Origin: RI-153 sp963721725 | Lineage (GTDB): Bacteria > Chloroflexota > Anaerolineae > Caldilineales > Caldilineaceae | NCBI GenBank assembly: GCA_963721725.1 | Contig: CAVRLX010000017.1 | Coordinates: 199,337 to 263,336, forward strand | Reading direction: 5' to 3' | DNA length: 64,000 nucleotides | In this document: positions 1 to 9,270 of the stretch, piece by piece | Numbering within the stretch: the first letter of the stretch is position 1 | Layout: every line of letters begins with the position of its first letter | Translations under genes and position numbers: made by a program | The notes under the pieces: generated by a model | Seen by the model: the letters and a program-made list of their open reading frames with translations, nothing else | Database searches by the model: none | Told to the model about the DNA's origin: nothing

Positions 1-241
1 CCCTTCCCCTGCAATTCTTCGGGATTATTTACGTCATCTTGTCAGCTCTAGAGAAGCCCCTATTATGGGCTTGAGGGATTGCCAGTTGAGTGGCGCGTCT
101 AGTTTTGTGCATAACAGAGTCTCCATCGTGTACTCAGTTTCCCAAAAATTAGACGAAATGGCCCCAATCGGCTAAGGTAAATAGTGGTGTTGACGTCACC
201 AAACTGTTTTTTCAAACTGGTATGCGAGGAGTGACCCAGAG

Positions 242-688
242 ATGGAACGTACATTTGTTATTATCAAACCCGATGCTGTGCAGCGCGGGTTGGTGGGCGA
301 GATTATTGGACGCCTGGAACGGCGTGGACTCAAAATTGTGGGCATGAAGTTTCTGCAAGTGAGCGAGGAACTGGCGCGGGAACACTATGCTGTCCACGAA
401 GGCAAGCCCTTTTTCAAAGGCTTGATCGAGTACATTGTCAGCGCGCCGGTGGTGGCGCTGGTGTTGGAAGGGACGAACGCCATTGCCGCTGTCCGCAAGA
501 CGCTGGGCGCAACCCGCCCGGCCGAAGCCGATCCTGGCACGATCCGCGCTGACTTTGGCCTGGAAATTGGCCGCAACCTCGTCCACGGCAGCGATGGCCC
601 GGACACAGCTACCAGCGAGATCGCACTCTGGTTTGGCGAAGATCTGGTAAGCTGGAGCCGCGCTGGCGATCCCTGGATTTTTGAATAG
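242..688 (+). CDS. ndk: Nucleoside diphosphate kinase
   Basis: A 148-residue protein of the normal family length. It transfers the gamma phosphate between nucleoside tri- and diphosphates through a phosphohistidine and acts in the cytosol. The N-terminal ERTFVIIKPDAVQRG signature is present. The active-site block RNLVHGSD places the catalytic histidine at residue 115. The ATG follows a GAGGAG ribosome-binding site with a rather long spacer. The gene is convergent with rsfS, and the two share one long hairpin between them. Identification is secure. Confidence 0.97.
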   Translation: MERTFVIIKPDAVQRGLVGEIIGRLERRGLKIVGMKFLQVSEELAREHYAVHEGKPFFKGLIEYIVSAPVVALVLEGTNAIAAVRKTLGATRPAEADPGTIRADFGLEIGRNLVHGSDGPDTATSEIALWFGEDLVSWSRAGDPWIFE

Positions 689-698
689 AGCGCTTAAA

Positions 699-741
699 CA
701 GAATGCGTGGCGTGTACACATGCTACACGCCACGCATTCTG
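699..741. terminator. 18-bp perfect hairpin between ndk and rsfS
   Basis: Arms at 699-716 and 724-741 are perfectly complementary with a 7-nt loop. The hairpin lies between two convergent genes and could stop both. Neither side has a strong T-run, so it may work with Rho or simply block read-through. Confidence 0.6.
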
Positions 742-763
742 TCTTGACAGATCAGGCAAGGGT

Positions 764-1117
764 CTATAGAACCCTGAGAACCACGCTGGCTTCCTGCCAC
801 AATTCTTCCATGTTGTAATAGGTGCGGGCCTCTTCGGTGAAGAGATGAAGCACCACATCCCCATAGTCCAACAATACCCAGCCACCGCTGCGCCCAGGAG
901 CATCGCCTCTGCTAAGCGGGCGAATCTTCTCTTTAACCTGAAGCTGCTCCCACAACTCATCTCGAACTGCGCTGGCTTGCCGTTCATTGTCCACCGTAGC
1001 AATTACAAAATAGGTGGCAATGCTGGTCTGTTCGCTCACATTGAGCAATAAAATATCCTCTGCTTGTTTATCCTCGACAATCTCTACAATACGTCGAGCC
1101 AACTCGTTGCTGTCCAG
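764..1117 (-). CDS. rsfS: Ribosomal silencing factor RsfS (Iojap family)
   Basis: RsfS binds ribosomal protein uL14 and blocks subunit joining under starvation. The sequence shows the family pattern: ELARRIVEIVEDKQAEDILLL, a YFVIAT strand, and the C-terminal GGWVLLDYGDVVLHLF block. The upstream in-frame ATG at 1204 is rejected as start because it lies inside the -10 region of a good promoter (1193-1221). The only sensible start behind a strong Shine-Dalgarno (AAGGAGGG, 1122-1129) is a CTG at 1117, giving 117 residues, the usual family size. A CTG start is rare, so the exact start is less certain than the identity. The gene stands alone and is convergent with ndk. Confidence 0.9.
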   Translation of the reverse strand: MDSNELARRIVEIVEDKQAEDILLLNVSEQTSIATYFVIATVDNERQASAVRDELWEQLQVKEKIRPLSRGDAPGRSGGWVLLDYGDVVLHLFTEEARTYYNMEELWQEASVVLRVL

Positions 1118-1192
1118 ACCACCCTCCTTATGGGTAACCTTAAATTCGCCTCTATGCCCATGGAGCCAGAGGAAATCTGTTATGCTGGATAT

Positions 1193-1221
1193 AGTGTAGC
1201 ACATTCTGGGTGCTTACTCAA
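1193..1221 (-). promoter_or_regulatory. Promoter of rsfS
   Basis: Reading the minus strand: TTGAGT (1221-1216), 17-nt spacer, TACACT (1198-1193), with TGC directly before the -10 (extended -10). The predicted start of transcription is near 1186, about 70 nt before the CTG start. Confidence 0.6.
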
Positions 1222-1462
1222 CGGAATCGACTGCGTGATAGGAGAAAATAGAATGGGTCACGCGGATAACAGATGTAACACTTTAACTAACCATGGTTGG
1301 ACGATTACTCTAATTTTTCTTGGATAGGGGAAAACTAGGCCAACTGTATCCTCCCTACCTTCTATTTTTAGCTAATTATGAGCAAAGACAAACAGAGTGC
1401 TAATATTTTCACAATATAATTCTATGATTACCCATGTAGACTATACAGGAATAGGCACCATT

Positions 1463-1487
1463 GAGCCGAGCAAGTCTCGGCTCTTTT
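1463..1487 (+). terminator. Intrinsic terminator in the leader of the Crp/Fnr gene, or end of a small RNA
   Basis: GAGCCGAG and CTCGGCTC form an 8-bp stem around a 5-nt loop (CAAGT), followed by TTTT. It sits in the 507-bp AT-rich gap between rsfS and the Crp/Fnr gene. A TATAAT at 1415-1420 lies about 40 bp upstream with no good -35 box, so a very short RNA or an attenuated leader is possible. I see nothing else gene-like in this gap. Confidence 0.5.
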
Positions 1488-1711
1488 GTCCATTCTTATG
1501 TCCATTCTTAAGAGTGTAAATATCTATACCTTCATGTCTATCTGTTTTCTATGAATTGGGACTAGACAAAGATTGATATACGTGGTTTAATTTCTGTGCA
1601 ATACATGAACATTTATAGGACTTAACAAATATTGTCCCTCTGGCAAAACACAGCCCAGACAACCAATGTGCAAACCAGATTTTTAGAAGCCGCTACGAAG
1701 GGATAAAGGCA

Positions 1712-2422
1712 ATGTCTTACGAAACCATTTTCCAACGTCCGCAATCTAGCCGAGAGGCTGGTCAGCGCACTATGAACTTGCCCCAAATGCTCATGGATCT
1801 GCGCGAAGAGGATCCTGTTTTTGGCAAACGTATTCAGATTCGCACCATTGAGCGCAACCAAGAAGTTGCTTCTTCTGTAGATCTGAAGCGCAAAATGTAT
1901 ATGCTTATGCAGGGTGAAATTCACCTTGTTTGCACCAATAATGAAGGCCGTCGCTTGGTGATTGCTACGCTAGAGCCAGGCTCTATTTTTGGCGAAGGTG
2001 CGTTGAATAACCCCGGTGATGCCAATGTTTTTGCCGAAGCGGCCAGTGACGTTACTGTGTGGTCGGTGCCAGCCACCGAAGCGCGCAATATGACCATCCA
2101 ATACCCGATCTTGGGCTGGGGCATGTTGCAAACCTATGGCAGACGGCTGATGCAAGTGGAAAACAACCTAGAAGATGTGGCCTACAAAAAACTGCCTGAA
2201 AGGCTGGCTTCTTTGCTGGCGGATCTGGGCAATCAAGAGAATGGCCTGATCCAGGGTGTGAGCCATCAAGCGTTGGCCGACCGCCTGGGAACGTACCGAG
2301 AGACCGTGAGCGCCATTTTGCGTGATTTCAAACGCCAAGGATTGGTCGAACTTGGCTATCGGCGTATTAACATTTTGGATGCAGAGACACTTAAGGATAT
2401 TGCGGGCATCTGGGAGTGGTAA
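1712..2422 (+). CDS. Crp/Fnr family transcriptional regulator
   Basis: A 236-residue protein. Residues about 30-140 form a cyclic-nucleotide-binding-type beta barrel with the glycine-rich turn PGSIFGEGAL. After a long dimerisation helix comes a Crp-type helix-turn-helix with recognition segment QALADRLGTYRETVSAILRDF, near residues 180-210. It has no iron-sulfur cysteine cluster, so a Crp-like or ligand-free regulator is more likely than an oxygen-sensing Fnr. The ligand and targets cannot be read from the sequence. A strong terminator follows, so it is probably monocistronic. A short hairpin terminator in its upstream region could attenuate its own expression. Confidence 0.88.
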   Translation: MSYETIFQRPQSSREAGQRTMNLPQMLMDLREEDPVFGKRIQIRTIERNQEVASSVDLKRKMYMLMQGEIHLVCTNNEGRRLVIATLEPGSIFGEGALNNPGDANVFAEAASDVTVWSVPATEARNMTIQYPILGWGMLQTYGRRLMQVENNLEDVAYKKLPERLASLLADLGNQENGLIQGVSHQALADRLGTYRETVSAILRDFKRQGLVELGYRRINILDAETLKDIAGIWEW

Positions 2423-2601
2423 TGGCGTACAGATTTTGTCCACCTAAGGATATTGTACGAAAGTAAGTATGCACAAGTCGCCGGCACTCCATAGATTTCA
2501 ATGGCTGCATAAGGCCGGACTGACTCGCCAGGACAGAAGGTGCCGGGAACTTTGGCCCTCTATTTTATCCTTTGGTATCGCCTAATTAACTGAGCAAGGA
2601 A

Positions 2602-2644
2602 AGGGATCGGGTATCTAACACAGATACCCGATCCCTGTTTTTTG
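2602..2644 (+). terminator. Rho-independent terminator after the Crp/Fnr gene
   Basis: A 15-bp perfect stem (2602-2616 with 2622-2636), 5-nt loop AACAC, then GTTTTTTG. It lies 180 bp downstream of the regulator and upstream of the RNase J gene. Confidence 0.88.
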
Positions 2645-2756
2645 TGCGAACCTCTGTATGCACAGTATCCTAAGCATACAAACTATTGGAAGATTCACGC
2701 AGAAGTAGACGACCTAGAGAACGGTGGAGGCTCTCTGCGAAAAGGAGTAAATTTTT

Positions 2757-4412
2757 ATGGCAAATTATCCGCTACGTCTGATTCCCCTGGGAGGGCTAGG
2801 GGAAATCGGTAAAAATATGATGGTTTTTGAATACGGGCGCAATATTATGATTGTCGATGCCGGGGTGAAATTTCCCGAAAACGATATGCTGGGCATTGAT
2901 CTCGTGATTCCAGATTTCACTTATCTGCAAGAGAACCGCGAAATTGTGCGCGGGATCGTGATCACCCACGGCCACGAGGATCACATTGGCAGTTTGCCCT
3001 ATCTGCTGCGTCATGTGAATGTGCCGATCTATGCGGCGCGCCTGCCGCGAGCGCTGATTGAACATAAACTGCGCGAGCACAATCTGCTTGATCAAGCCAC
3101 GATTATCACCGTACAGGCAGGCGAAGTATTCCCTGTTGGTCCATTTCAGGTAGAATTTATCGCCACCAGCCACAGCATCCCCGACGCCTTTGGCCTAGCT
3201 GTGCGCTGTCCCACCGGATTGGTCATTCATACCAGCGACTTTAAGTTTGACTATACGCCTGTGCATGGAGAGGGAGCGAATTTTGCCCGCTTTGCCACGT
3301 TGGGCGCGGAAGGCGTTCTTGCCCTGCTCTCAGACAGCACAGGCTCCGAGCGGCCTGGTTTTACGCCCAGCGAATCCATTGTGGAAGAAGCTTTCGACAA
3401 AATCTTCCGCAAAGCCCCGGGGCGAATTATTGTGACGACCTTTGCCTCGCTGCTAAGTCGTGTCCAACAGGTGATCAACGTCGCCTCCCAACAGGGGCGC
3501 AAAGTTACCTTTACAGGATACTCTATGCGAAACAACACCGATATTGCCCGTGAGTTAGGCTATTTGAAGGTTGCAGATGATATGATCTTTGATCTGCGCC
3601 GCAACCACCAACTCAGCGATCAGCAACAGGTCATTATCAGCACAGGCAGCCAGGGTCAGCCAGAGGCGGCGCTTTCACGCATGGCCGAAGGTCGCCACCG
3701 GGATATTGAGATCAAACCCGGCGACACAGTGATCCTGAGCAGCCATCCCATCCCCGGCAACGAAGAAGAAGTGGGCCGGGTGATCAACAACCTGATCCAG
3801 CGCGGGGCCGAAGTGATCTACCCGCCGTTGGAGCCAGTGCATGTGAGCGGTCATGCCAGCCAAGGCGAGCAGCGCTTGTTGCTCAGTTTGGTGAAACCAC
3901 AATACTTTATCCCTGTGCATGGGGAGCCGCGCATGTTGCATAGTCACCGCAAAACGGCTTTACAATTGGGGATTCCCCAGGACCGTATTTTCATTCTTAA
4001 CAATGGAGATGCCGTTGAGTTTGAAAAAGGCGGGGCATCGCGTTTGGTGCGCGAGTACACCCCTGCGCCCCCTGTCCTGGTGGATGGCAGTGGCGTAGGC
4101 GATATTGGCCCAGCGGTGTTGCGCGAGCGTGAGATTTTGGCCGATCATGGCTTTGTGGTGGCCGTAGTGCCGTGGGACAAAGCCAAAGGTGCGCCACGCG
4201 GTCCTATTGAACTTAACAGCCGTGGCTTTGTTTATTTGCGCCAAAGCAGCGATCTTTTGCAGACAGCCACGCAAAATCTTGAAAAAGAGCTGACCCAGGC
4301 TCGCTCCTTGAATCGGCGCGAAGCCGAGGAAAAGGTAAAAAATTATTTAGGGCGATTTCTCTATGAACGGACCAAACGCCGCCCCATGATTGTGCCCGTG
4401 GTGGTGGAATAG
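2757..4412 (+). CDS. rnj: Ribonuclease J
   Basis: A 551-residue metallo-beta-lactamase/beta-CASP nuclease, the usual length for RNase J. It degrades and matures RNA by 5'-to-3' exo- and endonuclease action. The zinc-binding motif HGHEDH is at residues 71-76. Further metal-ligand blocks are TSHSIPDAFG, HTSDFKFD and HVSGHAS. The N-terminal LIPLGGLGEIGKN signature is typical. The ATG follows an AAAGGAG ribosome-binding site. In organisms without a dominant RNase E this enzyme is central to mRNA turnover. It stands alone after a terminator; no clear terminator follows it. Confidence 0.96.
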   Translation: MANYPLRLIPLGGLGEIGKNMMVFEYGRNIMIVDAGVKFPENDMLGIDLVIPDFTYLQENREIVRGIVITHGHEDHIGSLPYLLRHVNVPIYAARLPRALIEHKLREHNLLDQATIITVQAGEVFPVGPFQVEFIATSHSIPDAFGLAVRCPTGLVIHTSDFKFDYTPVHGEGANFARFATLGAEGVLALLSDSTGSERPGFTPSESIVEEAFDKIFRKAPGRIIVTTFASLLSRVQQVINVASQQGRKVTFTGYSMRNNTDIARELGYLKVADDMIFDLRRNHQLSDQQQVIISTGSQGQPEAALSRMAEGRHRDIEIKPGDTVILSSHPIPGNEEEVGRVINNLIQRGAEVIYPPLEPVHVSGHASQGEQRLLLSLVKPQYFIPVHGEPRMLHSHRKTALQLGIPQDRIFILNNGDAVEFEKGGASRLVREYTPAPPVLVDGSGVGDIGPAVLREREILADHGFVVAVVPWDKAKGAPRGPIELNSRGFVYLRQSSDLLQTATQNLEKELTQARSLNRREAEEKVKNYLGRFLYERTKRRPMIVPVVVE

Positions 4413-4488
4413 GACAGATGCCCTACGATGGTGCAAAATTAGAGTGCAGTGAGAGCAGATAAATGCAAGAATTTTAACATTTAGACAG

Positions 4489-4517
4489 TTGACGTGTGAG
4501 TCAATCTTTGCTATATT
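4489..4517 (+). promoter_or_regulatory. Strong promoter upstream of rho
   Basis: TTGACG (4489-4494), 17-nt spacer, TATATT (4512-4517), with TGC immediately before the -10 box. It points towards rho and would create a leader of about 485 nt. Confidence 0.7.
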
Positions 4518-5008
4518 GGTATATAACTTTACCTATGCCTCGCCAGGGTATCCAACTCCCGAACAACTTCAATGGCAACAGATCTATTGTTGCTCAAAAC
4601 TGTGACCCGTATCTTGTGGTCTAGGTACTGGGATGCGGAGATTCATTACCACGCTATCCACTTGTTGGTCAACTCATTGATTACCCACCATCCTTCCCAT
4701 CTCGAACATCCATACGAGAGCCATTTGAGTTGACGGGCGTGCCTTGAATTTGCGCGGTTTTCTTGTTCTTCTACACCATCATTCTTCACAAAATTGGAAC
4801 CCACGCCAAGTTTGTCTCTCCCGATCAAAATGATAGAGGGAATTAAGTACGCTGGTTTAGCAACCAAATAGAAGCGGGAGCGATCCTGGTTTTGTCTATT
4901 TACCAGGGGATTATTTTGGGTTGAACTCATTTGTTGGCGCGTGCAGTTTGTATTGTCAGAAACTAACTTTTATTTACATATTTATATATTCTGTTATGAG
5001 GATAGACC
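4518..5008 (+). promoter_or_regulatory. Long AT-richer leader before rho
   Basis: This stretch between the candidate promoter and the rho start has no convincing gene. The only longish open frame (minus strand, 4646-4930) lacks family features and is treated as noise. rho genes in other bacteria have leaders through which Rho limits its own transcription, so that role is a reasonable inference. A weaker second promoter-like element (TTGTCA at 4953 with TACATA after 16 nt) sits nearer the gene. Confidence 0.35.
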
Positions 5009-6269
5009 ATGGAACTGGTAACGATGACAATGTCCGAACTTGAGGATCAAACCCTGGATGAACTCCGGGAGATTGCTCGCTCAATGGGAATTACCGGATA
5101 TACCCGACTCAAGAAATATGATTTGATCATGCGCCTGTTGCGCGGTAATGCCGAAAAACAGGGTTATATTTTTGGAGGCGGCATTCTGGAAATTGTCCAG
5201 GATGGTATCGGCTTTTTGCGCAGCGATCATCTGCTGCCTGGGCCGGAAGATGTCTATGTCAGCCAGAGCCAGATTCGGCGCTTTGGCCTGCGTACAGGCG
5301 ATCTAGTGGTGGGGCAGGTGCGCCCGCCCAAAGAGACGGAGAAGTATTTTGGTTTGCTCAAGGTAGAGGCCGTGAACGGCCTGGACCCGGAAGAGGCCAA
5401 GCGCCGTCCCCTCTTTGATCGCCTCGTGCCCATTTTCCCCGAAGATCAGATTCTTTTAGAGACCAAGCCCAGTGTGCTGGCAACCCGTCTAATTGATATG
5501 CTCTCGCCGATTGGTCGCGGACAGACGTGGTCTCATTGTCAGCCCGCCCAAAGCAGGTAAGACAACCGTGCTCAAGCGGGTGGCAAATGGCATGACCGCC
5601 AACTACGACAATCTACACCTTATGGTTGTATTGATTGGCGAGCGCCCGGAAGAGGTCACCGATATGGATCGCTCGGTGGAAGCGGAGGTGATCAGCAGCA
5701 CCTTTGACGAGCCTGTACAAAACCATGTACGTGTGGCCGAAATGGCGCTGGAACGGGCCAAACGTTTGGTGGAAAGCAAGCGAGACGTGGTGATCTTGCT
5801 GGACAGCATTACCCGCCTGACCCGTGCTTATAACTTGACTGTACCACCCTCTGGCCGTACGCTCTCCGGTGGTATTGACCCCGCCGCACTCTACCCGCCC
5901 AAACGTTTCTTTGGGGCTGCGCGTAACATTGAAGAAGGTGGCAGCCTGACCATTGTCGCTACCTGTCTGGTGGACACCGGCAGCCGTATGGATGATGTGA
6001 TCTACGAAGAGTTCAAGGGCACGGGCAACATGGAGTTGCACCTGAGCCGCCGCCTGGCCGAACGCCGCATCTTCCCCGCCTTCGACATCGAACGCAGCGG
6101 GACACGCGCCGAAGAGAAACAATTGGACGCCGAAACCCTCGCCAAAGTCTACACGCTGCGCCGTATGATCGACGCTATGGGTGGTGGACACGATGCGCTC
6201 TTGCCCATTTTGGAACGGTTGAGTCGCACCCGCAACAATCAGGAATTCCTGGATACTTTAATTAAATAG
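5009..6269 (+). CDS. rho: Transcription termination factor Rho (one-base frameshift before Walker A)
   Basis: Rho is a hexameric RNA helicase that terminates transcription. The N-terminal part (5009-5524, 172 residues) has the Rho_N helical domain (LDELREIARSMGITGYTRLKK) and the cold-shock RNA-binding fold (YIFGGGILEI, GFLRS). The ATPase part (from 5526, 247 residues) has Walker A SPPKAGKTT, Walker B DVVILLDSITRLTRAYN, and the Q- and R-loop region. The parts are in different frames: dropping one base, best A5525, restores the conserved GRGQ-RGLIV junction and gives 419 residues, the normal size. Read as given, translation stops at 5560 without an ATPase domain. A sequence error is likelier than loss of such a central gene. 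The ATG follows GAGGATAGACC. Confidence 0.93.
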
Positions 6270-6335
6270 ATGTAGTTTGAACTCTTATGAATCGTCTCCA
6301 CACGCACGCTGCGCAGCGCTTCCCCCTGCAACGGG

Positions 6336-9240
6336 ATGGTTTACGCATGGAGCAGAGACAATGGCTACCGATGGACACTGCCCACCATGCATCGTGCTGA
6401 TATGGATGCATCGCGTATAGTCGCGCACGCTCCCGGGCAATGGATAGTGGCGCGGACAGGCTTGATCTGGTTGGCGCTACGCAGTCTGGGCAGCCGTCGT
6501 GGTCTGGCGCTTCTCAATCTCATCGGCATTGTGCTGGCTGTGGGCTTAATCAGCAATGCAGGCTTCTTTGCCCAAGCCGTGGATCGAGCTATGTTGGGAG
6601 AAGAGTTAACTGATCTCAGCCGCCAAACAGGCCGCGATCCCTTTTCACTGCGCGTCTATGCACTGCCCTCCACCCGCCGCCCCCTGGCCGTAGAAGATGC
6701 CGAAACAGTTGCCGCTAATTTAGGCGAAACCCTCTCTGCTGAAATCGGATTGCCGCTCTCGCGCCTGGGAATCCAGGTTGAGAGTGGCAGTCTTATGCTC
6801 CAACCAGCCCCAGGAGATACCCGCTATACGGCCAGCAACGGCTTTTTGAACAGTGTCAACATGGTCTACATTGCCAATATTGACGACAAACTCACTGCCG
6901 TTGCCGGGGAGCCATTTCAAGCCACAGGCAGCTCTCCAGCGGATCGGCTACAGGTGTGGATGCACGCCGATCTGGCAGCGCAAATGGGTGTGCAGTCTGG
7001 CGAAGAATTACAACTGGGGCTAAATGTGCGCCAACCCATTGTCGGCCTGAGCGTAGCCGGGCTGTGGCGCGCCCAGGATGCCAGCGATCCGTTCTGGTTT
7101 CGCAACCCCGACACAACCTTCCGCGAAGCGTTGATCATCCGCCGCGCCGATTATATCCGCCTGATCCAACCTGTGTTGCCCTCGCGCTCACGCTCGGTTT
7201 CGTGGCATCTTACCCTGGACAGCCGCAGCCTGAATCCCCTCTTTGCCCGCCAATATGCCCTGGGTTTTGAGCGTGCCATGTCAATTATCGACCGCTATCT
7301 GCCAGGGGCGCGGCTAGACATCTCCCCGCTAGGCCCCTTGCAAACCTTTGTCGGACGACAACATTTATTAACCACCCTGCTGATCACTTTTAACCTGCCT
7401 GCGCTGGTTTTTCTGCTCTATTTTCTCTGGCTTATCGCCCAGGTAATCGTGCGCAGCCAGAGCCGGGAGATTAGTATTCTGGTCAGCCGTGGCATGGGGA
7501 CGCGGAACCTTGCTTACTATGGCGGCTTTGGAACAACTCCTGCTCTTTGCCCTGGGCATCCCGCTGGGCATTGCCACGGGCATGGGGCTGGCCCGCCTGA
7601 TGGGATACACAGCCAGCTTTCTTACCTTCACCCCGCGCCCGCCACTGCCCGTTTCGCTGCAAGGGCTAGACTGGGGATTGGTGGGGGCGGCGCTGCTCTT
7701 GGCGTTGTTTGCCCGGCTTCTCCCCCTCTGGCAGATGACCACAACCAGTGTTGTCCAACAGGAGCGCGCCCGATCGCGGTCGAGTGGACGTCCTTTCTGG
7801 CAGCGGGCCTATCTGGATCTGCTCCTGCTTTTGCCCACGCTCTATGTCTATCAGCAGCTCCGCCAGCGGGGAAGCTTTGCCCAAGCCAACGCCGACTCCC
7901 CCTTTCAAGATCCGCTTTTGGTGCTTGCACCAGCCCTCACCCTGATCACAGCGGCCTTTCTGCTCATGCGCCTCTTCCCGTTGATGATGACGGTGCTGGA
8001 TTGGTTGGCCGAGCGGATGCCGTGGATCACACCGCATCTTATGCTGCGCCAGTTGGGACGCAACAGCGCAGCCTACACCACCCCGCTGTTGCTTGTGATT
8101 GTGCTGCTGGGTATGGGGATTTATACCGTCTCCATGGCAGCCAGTTTGGATCAATGGCTGGTGGATCGGGTCTATTATGCCGTGGGCAGCGATGCACGCT
8201 TTTTGCCAGTGCGGCCCAATGATGCTGGCGGTGAGGCAGTGATCTTGCCCCCAGAGCTTGTAAACGCGCTGCCAGGGGTGGCGGCCAGTACCCGTGTCGG
8301 CGATTATCCAGTGGAGATCAACAGCGCAGGGGAGAGACTACGCGGGCGCTTCCTGGGCGTGGATCGGCTAACCCTGCCCCAAGTACTCTGGTTTCGCCCA
8401 GATTTTGCCGCCGACTCGGTGGGCGCGCTGATGAACCAGCTTGCGCTGAACCCCGACAACATTTTGGTTTCACAACACTTTCTAGCCGCCAACACCCTTG
8501 CAATTGGCGATACGGTAAGCCTTTCCGTCGGCCTAGAGCGGGGCATCAAGATCAACGGTCTCTTTACCATCGCCGGAAGCTATACCTATTTCCCCACAGC
8601 CTACGACGACGAAATCGTCATGATCGGCAATTTGGAAAGACTTTTCCTGGCAAGTGGCGCTGAGTTCCCGGCGCAAATTTGGCTGCGTCTCCAGCCCGGC
8701 AGCGATGCCAGTGCCACCTTTGCAGCGCTTCGGGAGCGTGGATTAGAGGCCGCCAGCGCACGCGATGTTCCCGCACTCTTGGCCGAAGCACAGGCGCAGT
8801 TCGAACGCGTCGGCATTTTTGGCACGCTCTCGGTGGGCTTTGTGGCGGCAGCGCTAATGGCAGCCCTCTCTTTGTTGGTCCACGGCAGCGCTTCGCTGAA
8901 CGAACGTGTCTATCAATTTGGCGTGCTGCGAGCGCTGGGCCTCCACCAGCGACAGGTCTTGCTCCAGGTCGGGATGGAATATACCATTTTGACCCTTTAC
9001 GGCGCGGGCGCGGGAACCCTCACCGGCGCGTTCACAGCCACACTCTTTGCGCCCTTCTTCCGCATCACAGGTGAGGCCCAAATTGTGCTGCCCCCGTTGA
9101 TCCCGCTAATTGCCTGGGATCAGATCTTCTCTCTGGCAGCGGGCTTCACGCTGATTTTGGTCATGCTAGAAATTGTGGTGATCACACGCGGGCTGCGTCA
9201 GCGTCTCTTCACCACACTGCGCCTGGGCAATTCTGGCTAA
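6336..9240 (+). CDS. FtsX-like ABC transporter permease (frameshifted)
   Basis: A very large permease of the MacB/FtsX superfamily, about 967 residues once one base is removed near 7500-7515. The first frame (from 6336) holds an N-terminal membrane helix near residue 50 (LNLIGIVLAVGLISNAGFF), a long extracytoplasmic region, then a helix and the start of the first FtsX domain (SREISILVSRGM). The second frame resumes with LLTMAALEQLLLFALG, further helices, a second extracytoplasmic region and a second FtsX domain at the C-terminus (YQFGVLRALGLHQRQVLLQV). The motif SRG...LLxxAALE is conserved across the break, which fixes the shift. No ATPase gene is adjacent. The substrate is unknown. The true start may be the ATG at 6402, because no clear ribosome-binding site is seen. 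Confidence 0.8.
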
Positions 9241-9270
9241 CTCACCCCTTTCATCAGAACAGGAACCAAG

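Noticed and set aside
212..733. 173-codon minus-strand frame over ndk
   Set aside because: No family features; it is fully antisense to a clear ndk gene.
4646..4930. 94-codon minus-strand frame in the rho leader
   Set aside because: No ribosome-binding site, no recognisable domain and odd composition; it lies within the leader of rho.
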